Shown here: positions 43,035 through 50,885 of the stretch, piece by piece | Position numbering within the stretch: position 1 is the first letter of the stretch | Layout: each line of letters starts with the position of its first letter | NCBI GenBank assembly: GCA_040877935.1 | Contig: JBBDNB010000055.1 | Span: forward strand, 1-50,885 | Direction: 5' to 3' | DNA: 50,885 nt | Source: Chitinophagales bacterium | GTDB lineage: Bacteria > Bacteroidota > Bacteroidia > Chitinophagales > CAIOSU01 | Position numbers and translations under genes: made by a program | Notes under the pieces: model-generated | Told to the model about the DNA's origin: nothing | Database searches by the model: none | What the model saw: only the letters and a program-made list of their open reading frames with translations

Positions 43035-44879
43035 ATGTGCGGTATTGTAGCATATATTGGTTCTAAAGATGCTTACCCTATTTTAATAAATGGGCTAAAA
43101 AGGTTAGAGTACAGAGGATATGACAGTGCCGGTGTAGCATTGTCCCACAACTCAAAACTTAACACTTATAAAAAGGCTGGGAAAGTAGCTGAACTGGAAA
43201 AATTTAGTGCCACTCAGGATTGTAAAGGAAACATTGGAATTGGCCATACCCGCTGGGCTACCCATGGTGAGCCCAATGATACAAATGCACATCCACACCT
43301 CAACAACAAAGGTGATCTTGCTATTATCCACAATGGAATTATAGAAAACTACGGTTCTTTAAAAAAAGAACTGATAAAAAGGGGCTATACCTTTGAATCG
43401 GATACCGACACAGAAGTGTTGATCAATCTGATCGATGATATCCGAAAACAAGAAAACTGCAATCTTTTTGAAACTGTTCGTATTGCATTGAATCATGTAA
43501 TCGGTGCTTACGCAATAGTGATACTTGATAAAAACAATCCCGATGAATTGATTGCTGCCAGAAAAGGCAGCCCGCTTGTTATTGGAATTGGTGAAGGGGA
43601 ATATTTTATTGCATCAGATGCTACACCTATTGTTGAGCACACAAAAAATGTTGTGTACTTAGATGATGAAGAAATAGCAAAATTGGACCGCAATGGCGAA
43701 TTGCTGATAAAAACCATACAAAACAAGAAAAAAACACCCTATGTAGAAGAGCTGGAACTCAAAATTGAGATGCTTGAAAAAGGGGGCTATGATCATTTTA
43801 TGCTCAAAGAAATTTTTGAGCAACCAAGATCGGTAAAAGACAGTATGCGCGGGCGGCTTAGCTCAGAAAAAGGCTGGGTTTCGCTGGGTGGAATTAAGGA
43901 CTATTTGCAAAAAATGGTAAATGCCGATCGTATAATAATTGTTGCTTGTGGAACTTCATGGCATGCAGCTATGGTAGGCGAATATCTTTTTGAAGATTTG
44001 GCACGTTTGCCAGTTGAAGTAGAGTACGCCAGTGAATTCAGGTACCGCAATCCAATCATCAATGAGAATGATATTGTGATTGCTATTTCCCAATCGGGTG
44101 AAACAGCCGATACCCTTGCAGCAATAGAGCTGGCAAAAAGAAAAGGGGCAACTATTCTCGGAATTTGCAATGTAGTGGGCTCTTCCATTCCCCGTACAAC
44201 TCATGCTGGATCTTATACCCATGCAGGCCCTGAAATTGGCGTGGCCTCGACTAAGGCCTTTACTGCACAAGTTACGGTGCTTACATTAATGGCACTTGCT
44301 GTAGCGCATAAAAAAGGTGCAATTGCAGAATCCAGGTTTCAGCAATTGATTGCTGAAATGGAAATGATCCCTGATAAAATTGCCAGAGTTCTGGAAAACA
44401 GCAATAAAACCATTGAGCATATAGCTTCTATTTATAAAGATTCGCGCAATTTTCTCTATTTGGGAAGAGGTTATAATTTTCCTGTAGCTTTAGAAGGTGC
44501 GCTGAAATTGAAAGAAATTTCCTATATCCATGCCGAAGGTTACCCTGCCGCTGAAATGAAACACGGCCCCATTGCACTGATTGATGAAGAGATGCCTGTT
44601 GTTGTATTGGCAACCAATCAAAGTGCCTATGATAAAATCATTAGCAATATTCAGGAAGTAAAGGCGCGCAAAGGAAAAATCATTGCCATTGTCACTGAAA
44701 AAGACAGTATTATTAGCGAAATGGCGGATTTTGTGATTGAAATCCCGGGAACGGAAGAAGCACTTACTCCATTGCTTTCAAGTATCCCGCTGCAATTACT
44801 CGCATATCATATTGCGTTAATGAGAGGTTGCAATGTAGATCAGCCCAGAAATCTGGCTAAGTCGGTTACGGTAGAGTAA
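43035..44879 (+). CDS. glmS: Glutamine-fructose-6-phosphate aminotransferase
   Basis: A 614-aa enzyme starting MCGIVAYIG, where Cys2 becomes the N-terminal nucleophile after Met removal; this fixes the start at ATG 43035. The glutaminase domain has GIGHTRWATHGEP and HNGIIENYG. Two SIS domains follow (VACGTSWHAAMVGEYLFEDLA, ISQSGETADT, YLGRGYNFPVALEGALKLKEISYIHAEGY) and the C-terminus LAKSVTVE. It makes glucosamine-6-phosphate for cell wall and lipopolysaccharide. Last gene of its operon, converging on radA. Confidence 0.96.
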   Translation: MCGIVAYIGSKDAYPILINGLKRLEYRGYDSAGVALSHNSKLNTYKKAGKVAELEKFSATQDCKGNIGIGHTRWATHGEPNDTNAHPHLNNKGDLAIIHNGIIENYGSLKKELIKRGYTFESDTDTEVLINLIDDIRKQENCNLFETVRIALNHVIGAYAIVILDKNNPDELIAARKGSPLVIGIGEGEYFIASDATPIVEHTKNVVYLDDEEIAKLDRNGELLIKTIQNKKKTPYVEELELKIEMLEKGGYDHFMLKEIFEQPRSVKDSMRGRLSSEKGWVSLGGIKDYLQKMVNADRIIIVACGTSWHAAMVGEYLFEDLARLPVEVEYASEFRYRNPIINENDIVIAISQSGETADTLAAIELAKRKGATILGICNVVGSSIPRTTHAGSYTHAGPEIGVASTKAFTAQVTVLTLMALAVAHKKGAIAESRFQQLIAEMEMIPDKIARVLENSNKTIEHIASIYKDSRNFLYLGRGYNFPVALEGALKLKEISYIHAEGYPAAEMKHGPIALIDEEMPVVVLATNQSAYDKIISNIQEVKARKGKIIAIVTEKDSIISEMADFVIEIPGTEEALTPLLSSIPLQLLAYHIALMRGCNVDQPRNLAKSVTVE

Positions 44880-44886
44880 GATTGAT

Positions 44887-46260
44887 TTATTTGCTGTTAA
44901 AAAGACTGCGGTAAAGATCATGAATCTTCTGTATTTGATAAACCCTTATTTTCAGTTTAGTGTTTTTTGCTTTACTGCTGTATTTAGACACAAATACTTT
45001 TTCAAAGCCCAATTTCTCTGCCTCACCAATTCGTTGCTCAATTCGCGTAACCGAACGCACTTCACCTGACAAACCTACTTCACCTGCAAAGCAATAATTA
45101 TATGGTATTGGCTCATCCTCGAAAGAGGACAATAAAGCCGCCAGTACTGCCAGGTCAATTGCAGGGTCTTCAACTTTTATGCCTCCGGCAATATTTAAAA
45201 AAACGTCTTTATCACCAAACTTAAAGCCCAGCCTTTTTTCTAATACAGCCAATAGCATATTCAATCTGCGCATGTCAAAGCCGGTAGATGAGCGCTGTGG
45301 ATTGCCGTAAACGGCAGGTGAAACCAGTGCCTGAACTTCTATCATCATAGGCCTTTGTCCTTCAATAGTAGCCGCAATGGCTATTCCGCTCAAAAGATCA
45401 TCGCGCTGGGTAATCAAAAGCTCAGATGGATTACTCACTTGTCGCAAACCGCTGCCAAGCATTTCATAAATTCCCAATTCTGCTGTGGAACCAAAGCGAT
45501 TTTTAGACGTGCGCAAAATGCGATAATTGTAATTTACATCACCTTCGAATTGCAACACCGTATCTACCATATGCTCCAATATTTTCGGTCCTGCAATTTG
45601 CCCGTCTTTGGTGATGTGTCCTATCAAAAAAATTGGCACACCTTCCTTTTTGGCGTAATGCTGAAGCTCGTTTGTGCATTCCCGAATTTGGCTCACGCTT
45701 CCCGGTGCAGATTCCAATGCTTGTGATTGCATAGTTTGAATGGAATCAACGATCAATAAGCCTGGCTGGAGCTTTTTTGAGCTTTTAATAATGCGCTGAA
45801 CAATTGTATCGGTCATGATGTAGCAATCATTCTCCTGCATCCCCAGCCGCCTGCCACGCAATGCTATTTGACGGGCACTCTCCTCACCGGAAACGTAAGC
45901 TACTTTTACTTTTTTTAAGGACAGGGCCAGTTGCAACAGCAAGGTAGATTTTCCTATGCCTGGTTCACCACCGATCAATACCAGTGAACCGGGAACAATA
46001 CCACCACCCAAGACTCTGTTCAACTCCAGATCATCGGTGAGAATTCGGAAGGTTTCCAGCAGTTCAATATCGTGTATAGGTGTGGGTTCAATATTTGTTG
46101 ACTCAACTGTACTTGCGGCTTCACGAGCAGGACTACTGCTTTTTTCTACTACCTCTTCTACAAAACTGTTCCATGAATTACAGCTTGTGCATTTGCCCTG
46201 CCACTTAGGGCTTTGATAGCCACATTGTTGACAGATATATACAGTTTTGGTTTTTAACAT
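44887..46260 (-). CDS. radA: DNA repair protein RadA
   Basis: A 457-aa RadA/Sms. The N-terminal zinc finger is CQQCGYQSPKWQGKCTSC, the RecA-like ATPase has Walker A GGEPGIGKSTLLLQ and the RadA motif KNRFGSTAELG, and the C-terminal Lon-like domain is present (AGEVGLSGEVRSV). It drives branch migration in recombination. It ends 7 nt from the glmS stop on the opposite strand. Confidence 0.95.
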   Translation of the reverse strand: MLKTKTVYICQQCGYQSPKWQGKCTSCNSWNSFVEEVVEKSSSPAREAASTVESTNIEPTPIHDIELLETFRILTDDLELNRVLGGGIVPGSLVLIGGEPGIGKSTLLLQLALSLKKVKVAYVSGEESARQIALRGRRLGMQENDCYIMTDTIVQRIIKSSKKLQPGLLIVDSIQTMQSQALESAPGSVSQIRECTNELQHYAKKEGVPIFLIGHITKDGQIAGPKILEHMVDTVLQFEGDVNYNYRILRTSKNRFGSTAELGIYEMLGSGLRQVSNPSELLITQRDDLLSGIAIAATIEGQRPMMIEVQALVSPAVYGNPQRSSTGFDMRRLNMLLAVLEKRLGFKFGDKDVFLNIAGGIKVEDPAIDLAVLAALLSSFEDEPIPYNYCFAGEVGLSGEVRSVTRIEQRIGEAEKLGFEKVFVSKYSSKAKNTKLKIRVYQIQKIHDLYRSLFNSK

Positions 46261-46304
46261 TGTTCAAAATTTCACTTGTAGGCTATGATTTGAAAAGTAT
46301 ATTG

Positions 46305-47240
46305 CTATTCTTCTTTCTCTCTTAAAAAAAGCTCTGCCATCATACATCTTGCACTTCCACCACCAATCATTTCAATGGTTTCCAAATCTGTATGCAGCAA
46401 TTGCGCATGTTTTCCAAGGTTTTCTTTTTGTTGGGCATTTAGGCTGTCAAAAGCATTTTTACTCATCATAAGAAAAAGTGCCCCGTCTTCATTTTGGAGT
46501 TCCAGCATATTGCCCACAAAGTTTTCTTCCTGTTGTTCACGGCTAATTTCTATCAGTTCTTTTCCGCCCCTTGCTATGCTTTTTACGATCAGTTCTTTTT
46601 CTTGCTCATCGGGAATACAGTCCAGACAAATTGCTGCAAAAGCCGTGCCTACACACATTACAACATTAGTATGGTATTGCTCCGCGCCATTTTTCTTATA
46701 GGCATGAAAAAGAATGGGTTTGTAGCCGATGACTTTCCCGAATTTTTTAATTAAAAACTCATCGGTACGGGAGGAGTGACAGGCATAGATGATTTTTCTC
46801 TGATGGTCAAAAACCATACTGCCTGTACCTTCCAAAGCACGATCATCTTTTTCGTAAAAACTCCAGTCCAACACAACTTCAACATTGAAATTACCTCTTA
46901 GATAATCTACAATTTCCGACCTGCGCTCTATTCTTCGATTTTCATTTTTCATGGGAAAAAGAAAAACTTTCCCATCGGGATGCGTAGTAATCCAGTTGTT
47001 TGGAAAAATAGCATCTGGTTTTTCGGGTTTTGCAGTGTCATTTATCACGTGCACAGTAATATTATTGCTTTGCAAAAGATCAACCATGGTATCGAACTCT
47101 CGAATGGCTTTTTGCAAAATTTCCTTTTTCTGTTTTTTTGGCGGCTTATGCTGATAGTCATTGCTTTCAGCTGTTTGTTCATTGTATTGAAATGCTGCCG
47201 GTCTTACCATTAGTATTTGATTACTGCTTTGTATGCTCAT
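46305..47240 (-). CDS. ctlX: Citrulline/arginine hydrolase (amidinotransferase fold)
   Basis: A 311-aa enzyme of the guanidino-modifying superfamily. Motifs: ILMVRPAAFQYNEQTA, the acidic pair PDAIFPNNWITTHPDG, LEGTGSMVFD, AYHTNVVMCVG-type segment (YHTNVVMCVGTAFA) with the catalytic His, and the C-terminal catalytic Cys in GGGSARCMMAE. It matches the CtlX group reported to use citrulline, rather than arginine deiminases proper. Single gene. Confidence 0.85.
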   Translation of the reverse strand: MSIQSSNQILMVRPAAFQYNEQTAESNDYQHKPPKKQKKEILQKAIREFDTMVDLLQSNNITVHVINDTAKPEKPDAIFPNNWITTHPDGKVFLFPMKNENRRIERRSEIVDYLRGNFNVEVVLDWSFYEKDDRALEGTGSMVFDHQRKIIYACHSSRTDEFLIKKFGKVIGYKPILFHAYKKNGAEQYHTNVVMCVGTAFAAICLDCIPDEQEKELIVKSIARGGKELIEISREQQEENFVGNMLELQNEDGALFLMMSKNAFDSLNAQQKENLGKHAQLLHTDLETIEMIGGGSARCMMAELFLREKEE

Positions 47241-47308
47241 AAGTATATTTTTATCCGCTATTTCAATTGTGCGCAGAAAAATTCAACACACATGAAATGG
47301 CTCAATTG

Positions 47309-48391
47309 TTAATTGAAATCTTTTAATTTTATTTTAAGTAAAACAGGTTGGTGATCTGAATGTTTGTAATTCATGTCTATAGTTTTCACTTCCTGTGTTT
47401 CAATATTGGGCGATACCAAATAAAAATCTACAATATAAGTATTGCAGATTTTCGGATTCCAGGCAGCTTTTAAGTCTCTGTTGGTCGATTTGCTTTCATC
47501 ATAAGCCCATTTCCAGTTTTCAGGAAACAACCCTGTTTCCATAGCTTTCCTGTTGATATCTGTGTGTTCAGAATCTTTCACAAAAAGATCGAGGGAAGTA
47601 CCCGGGGGCACTTGATTCCAATCGCCACCAACTACTACATAATTTCCCGATTCGTATTCATCCAGTACAATATCGCGCAAATAAGCCATTTGCTTGCTGC
47701 GCAGGCTGCCATCGTCAAATGCGGAATTGTGGGTATTGATCACTACAAGATCTTTTCCATTGCTGAGCTTAAATCGCTTGAGCAAAAAACAACGATCGAG
47801 CATAAACACCCTTTTTGGCCAATCAAAATTTCCGGGAAATTGATAGCGTTCGGCTTCTGTGGGCTGGTATTTTGAAAAAGAAACCAGTCCGGAATGAATT
47901 CTCCCAAGGCGGTCCCAAGGGCGTTCAAAAGGAGCAGGAACATGTCGCACTTTATAATTAGGGGCATATACTCCAACATAATTATTAAGTTCTGCAGCAA
48001 GGCTTTTGTATTGGTTTTTTAAATAACTACGCCTTGCATTGGAATCCACTTCCTGCAAAAGGATAAAATCTGTATTCTGTTCTATCAGAAATCTTTTAAT
48101 GCCGCTGAAATAACTCCTTGTCCTGTTTTCAGGTGCGCGAACCGATTTACCTCCGTCATAAAAGAAATCTTCCTCAGCACCGAGCCCTGCATATCCTATA
48201 TTCCAGCTTAGAAATGTAAATATACTGTCGCGCGGGTTTTGGTAATTTGAATTACGCAAAGGCAGTTCAATGATCTCCTTTGGCCGGTAATCAGTGATTG
48301 TAGCATATATTATGGTTCCTCCAATATACAATCCATAAAGGAAAGCTAAAGTGAAAAGGAGTTTAAATAATCTTTTTACTAACTTGCTCAT
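47309..48391 (-). CDS. Endonuclease/exonuclease/phosphatase family protein
   Basis: A 360-aa protein from ATG 48391 (MSKLVKRLFKLLFT); a longer TTG-started frame would add an unlikely Cys-rich head. One N-terminal membrane helix is followed by an EEP domain: FTFLSWNIGYAGLG, LLQEVDSNARRS (catalytic Glu), VVINTHNSAFDDGSLR, VVGGDWNQVPPG (Asp/Asn pair) and the closing YKHSDHQPVLLKI (SDH). The enzyme is thus exported or membrane-anchored and hydrolyses phosphodiesters; the substrate (DNA, lipid or nucleotide) cannot be told. Confidence 0.85.
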   Translation of the reverse strand: MSKLVKRLFKLLFTLAFLYGLYIGGTIIYATITDYRPKEIIELPLRNSNYQNPRDSIFTFLSWNIGYAGLGAEEDFFYDGGKSVRAPENRTRSYFSGIKRFLIEQNTDFILLQEVDSNARRSYLKNQYKSLAAELNNYVGVYAPNYKVRHVPAPFERPWDRLGRIHSGLVSFSKYQPTEAERYQFPGNFDWPKRVFMLDRCFLLKRFKLSNGKDLVVINTHNSAFDDGSLRSKQMAYLRDIVLDEYESGNYVVVGGDWNQVPPGTSLDLFVKDSEHTDINRKAMETGLFPENWKWAYDESKSTNRDLKAAWNPKICNTYIVDFYLVSPNIETQEVKTIDMNYKHSDHQPVLLKIKLKDFN

Positions 48392-48613
48392 TGTTTGGTG
48401 TAAATGCCCTAAAAATACCAATTTTAACAACCCAAAACAATTCGAATATTTTTGTTTGAAAATAAAACAGTTCTCATTGCATGAAACGAACATGTCAAAA
48501 AAATTTGACACACATGAGAATGATCAAATTTTTTTGTTTTGTGAGTTCCCTGCATTTGCCGAAACGGCCACGTGCAGGCAGGCATCTGACCGTTGAAAAA
48601 TAAATTTAAACAG

Positions 48614-49450
48614 ATGAAAACGCAGGAGTTTAATTGGAAGAATGCAGACGGCCTAAAAATATTTGGCAAATATCATGCTCCTGAATCCGGGGCAAAAGCT
48701 GTGATTGCTATGGTGCATGGCATGGGCGAACATTGTCAGCGCTATGATTCATGGGCAAAACGCTTCACAGAAAAAGGTTATGCCTTTATTGCTTTTGACC
48801 ATATTGGCCACGGAAAATCAGAGGGAAAGCGCGGGCATGTCAATGCCTATGATCGTTTGCTTGAAAGTGTAGATCAATTGCTTGATAAAGCCAGAGAATA
48901 TTTCCCGGAGCTTCCGGTTTTTTTATATGGACACAGCATGGGGGGCAATGTGGTATTGAATTATGCTATTAAAAACCCCGATGCTAAAATTAAAGGGATA
49001 ATTTGCAGCAGTCCCTGGCTTAAACTGGCCTTTGATCCCCCGGCCATTCAAGTAAAACTCGGTCGTTTGGTCAATAATATTTTTCCGGCATTTACTCAAT
49101 CCACAAAGTTAGATGCCGCAGCTATTTCCCGTGATCCTAAAGAAGTGGAAGCTTATGAAAACGACCCTCTAGTTCATGACCGCATTAGTACTATGTTTTT
49201 TATTTCAGCTCATGAGGCAGGTTTATATGCACTGGAAAATGCAGACAAAATTAAAAATCCCTTATTGCTCTTTCACGGAACTTCTGATCAATTGACATCG
49301 TATAAAGCTTCGGAAGAATTTGCCGATAAAGTTCAGGCACCTCTTAAATTTGAGCTTTTTGAAGGGGCATTTCACGAAATTCACAATGATTATGATCGGG
49401 ATAAACTTTTTCAACTTATTACAAGTTGGTCTGAAAATCTATTGAATTGA
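48614..49450 (+). CDS. Alpha/beta hydrolase (monoacylglycerol lipase/lysophospholipase-like)
   Basis: A 278-aa serine hydrolase (Hydrolase_4). Catalytic triad candidates: Ser in FLYGHSMGGNVVL, Asp in LLFHGTSDQLTSYKA and His in FEGAFHEIHND; the oxyanion region is AMVHGMGEHCQRYDSWA. Members release fatty acids from monoacylglycerol or lysophospholipid. The start is ATG 48614; upstream sequence in frame opens only from a TTG. The exonuclease gene follows after 35 nt. Confidence 0.87.
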   Translation: MKTQEFNWKNADGLKIFGKYHAPESGAKAVIAMVHGMGEHCQRYDSWAKRFTEKGYAFIAFDHIGHGKSEGKRGHVNAYDRLLESVDQLLDKAREYFPELPVFLYGHSMGGNVVLNYAIKNPDAKIKGIICSSPWLKLAFDPPAIQVKLGRLVNNIFPAFTQSTKLDAAAISRDPKEVEAYENDPLVHDRISTMFFISAHEAGLYALENADKIKNPLLLFHGTSDQLTSYKASEEFADKVQAPLKFELFEGAFHEIHNDYDRDKLFQLITSWSENLLN

Positions 49451-49485
49451 TTATGAGATATTATAAGTACACTGCGCGTTGATCT

Positions 49486-50820
49486 ATGTTTGCAATTATT
49501 GATACGGAAACTACCGGGGGAAACCCATCCAAAGACAAAGTAATGGAAATCGCTATCATCATCTACGATGGCGAGAAAGTGATAGAAGAATATTCTACCC
49601 TTGTCAATCCACTGGAGCCCATAGCACCATTTATAAGATCACTTACCGGAATTGATGAGTCGATGGTGAAAGATGCCCCTACTTTTGAAGAAATTGCCGA
49701 TAAAGTATTGGAGATGACTGAAGGAAAAATCTTTGTTGCACATAATGTACGCTTTGACTACGGTATTTTGCGCAATGAATTTCAGCGACTTGGCATTAAG
49801 TTTTTGCGCAAACAATTGTGCACAGTTAAGTTAAGCCGCGAATTGATCCCCGGACACAATTCCTACTCGCTTGGCCGACTTTGCAAGGATCTGGAAATCA
49901 ACCTGGAAGGAAGACACCGGGCATATGGTGATGCTTTGGCAACTGCCGAGCTTTTTGGAAGGTTGTATGTTAATGATAAAGACCGAATCCGCGCATTTAC
50001 TGAAGATGATGTAAAAGACAGTGTTGTTCCGCCTCTCATTAAAAAAGAAATTTTAGAAGACTTGCCTGAAGAAGCAGGCGTTTTTTATTTCCTGGATAAG
50101 GAAAACACCCCCCTGTACATTGGAAAAGGTAAAAATATCCGCAAAAGCCTGATTCGATTGTTGAGTAAGGATTTCGCTTCAGATGCTTACAATCCATTAA
50201 TCGAAAACATCTGTGATATTTCCTATGAAGTTACCGGCAGTGAATTGGTTGCCATGTTGCTGGCACAGGAAGAGCTACTCATTAAAAGACCGCCTTACAA
50301 TTTCACTGTGCGCAAAACACAATACAAATATGGCTTGTTTTCAAGTGTTGATGAACAGGGTTTTCTTAGGTTGAAAATTGATTCACTGGCTGAAAATAAT
50401 AGAGTTCCTTATTTGGAATTTTCCTCAAAAAGAAGTGCGAACAATACATTGAAAAAATTGATGGAAACCCATCAGTTGTGTCCTCTATTATGTGGTTATG
50501 AAAATGAATACCCCGACAGGAAATTACCTAAAGCTTTGGACGCATATAATTTTAAACTTAAAAAAATACTTTCGCGCTATTTGTTTAAAAACGATAATTT
50601 CTTCCTAATAGGCGAAGGACGTTCTCACCATGAACACTCTATTGTTTGGGTCGATAAGCAGAAATACATGGGATTTGGCTTTTTTGAACCGGAATACATC
50701 GAAAATGATATTGAGTCTTTAAAAGAAAGCATTAAACCCAGACCGGTAAGTCCTGAAGCCAGAAAAATAATTTTGCAATACACCCGCAAAAGAAAAAAAG
50801 GTGAGATTATAGCTTATTGA
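49486..50820 (+). CDS. DEDDh exonuclease fused to GIY-YIG domain
   Basis: A 444-aa fusion. Residues 1-170 form a DnaQ-like 3'-5' exonuclease: AIIDTETTGG (Asp-Glu), VAHNVRFDYGIL, and HRAYGDALATAELF (His and last Asp). Residues 190-280 form a GIY-YIG nuclease like that of UvrC/Cho (EEAGVFYFLDKENTPLYIGKGKNIRKSLIRLL, then EELLIKRPPYNF). The C-terminal 150 residues are unassigned. Such fusions probably act in nucleotide excision or related DNA repair. Complete. Confidence 0.88.
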   Translation: MFAIIDTETTGGNPSKDKVMEIAIIIYDGEKVIEEYSTLVNPLEPIAPFIRSLTGIDESMVKDAPTFEEIADKVLEMTEGKIFVAHNVRFDYGILRNEFQRLGIKFLRKQLCTVKLSRELIPGHNSYSLGRLCKDLEINLEGRHRAYGDALATAELFGRLYVNDKDRIRAFTEDDVKDSVVPPLIKKEILEDLPEEAGVFYFLDKENTPLYIGKGKNIRKSLIRLLSKDFASDAYNPLIENICDISYEVTGSELVAMLLAQEELLIKRPPYNFTVRKTQYKYGLFSSVDEQGFLRLKIDSLAENNRVPYLEFSSKRSANNTLKKLMETHQLCPLLCGYENEYPDRKLPKALDAYNFKLKKILSRYLFKNDNFFLIGEGRSHHEHSIVWVDKQKYMGFGFFEPEYIENDIESLKESIKPRPVSPEARKIILQYTRKRKKGEIIAY

Positions 50821-50830
50821 TTTCAATAAT

Positions 50831-50861
50831 AACCTGAGTTCGGAAATTATTTATTGCTCAG
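50831..50861. repeat. Dispersed 31-nt repeat (copy 2)
   Basis: Identical over 31 nt to 26623-26653 and in the same orientation, 10 nt after the exonuclease stop. Here the right arm is incomplete (CTCAGAAT instead of CTCAGGTT), so the hairpin is shorter. Confidence 0.7.
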
Positions 50862-50885
50862 AATGCCAGAAAATAGTGAGATTCG

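Overview
The window is a chromosomal segment of a Bacteroidota bacterium, probably from the Saprospirales/Chitinophagales side, though the exact order cannot be told from sequence alone. Support for this: moderate to low GC, promoters with the TAnnTTTG -7 box, little Shine-Dalgarno use, and several families typical of the phylum (Porin_10, DUF4270, DUF4476, DUF349, baeRF-like, a GT5 'half' glycogen synthase beside panC and glmS). Housekeeping genes are dense and intact. Accessory patches lie between them and show clear decay.

Layout. 0-9.2 kb: a frameshifted GNAT acetyltransferase, sixA-like phosphatase, PIN-PhoH ATPase, fadE-type acyl-CoA dehydrogenase, a spacer with a 46-nt perfect palindrome and a mini-ORF, udk, a DUF349 coiled-coil protein and a DUF4160/DUF2442-HTH pair with an operator-like palindrome. 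9.3-15.9 kb: envelope operon lpxK, purine nucleoside phosphorylase, Porin_10, O-antigen-ligase-like TPR protein, then a lipoprotein. 16-19 kb: a TPR protein and a decayed zone (Fic fragment, frameshifted SRPBCC gene, UvrA C-terminal stub, frameshifted HEPN toxin next to an intact MntA-like antitoxin). 19.2-26.6 kb: an outer-membrane protein with an OMPLA/PagL-like HxSNG motif, a baeRF-like protein, a Tag glycosylase remnant, fructosamine kinase, LuxR response regulator, SppA, folK and a deoxynucleoside kinase.

26.6-31.4 kb is the most unusual part. A single-chain type IIG restriction-modification protein (1261 aa) carries, between its GNSL and NPPY methyltransferase motifs, an in-frame domain resembling a Y1/HUH REP-associated transposase (RAYT; HVH motif plus a candidate catalytic Tyr). 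Perfect palindromes with the core GGGTCATGACCC flank the gene on both sides; one lies inside the transposase-like domain and is translated. The 3' end of the gene is followed by two more copies of a 182-bp unit, each with the same palindrome. The island abuts a tRNA-Pro/tRNA-Ser pair, and 18 bp of the tRNA-Pro 3' end is duplicated. I infer a restriction enzyme, a RAYT-like domain and its REP sequences living as one unit; I could not check precedent.

31.5-50.9 kb is mostly core: dnaA, a split 5'-nucleotidase operon, an IscA-type Fe-S carrier, DUF4476, a short-chain acyl-CoA dehydrogenase, rfaE2, a flippase-like membrane protein, panD, panC, divergent GT5-DUF4270-glmS, radA, ctlX, an EEP-family phosphatase/nuclease, an alpha/beta hydrolase and an exonuclease/GIY-YIG fusion.
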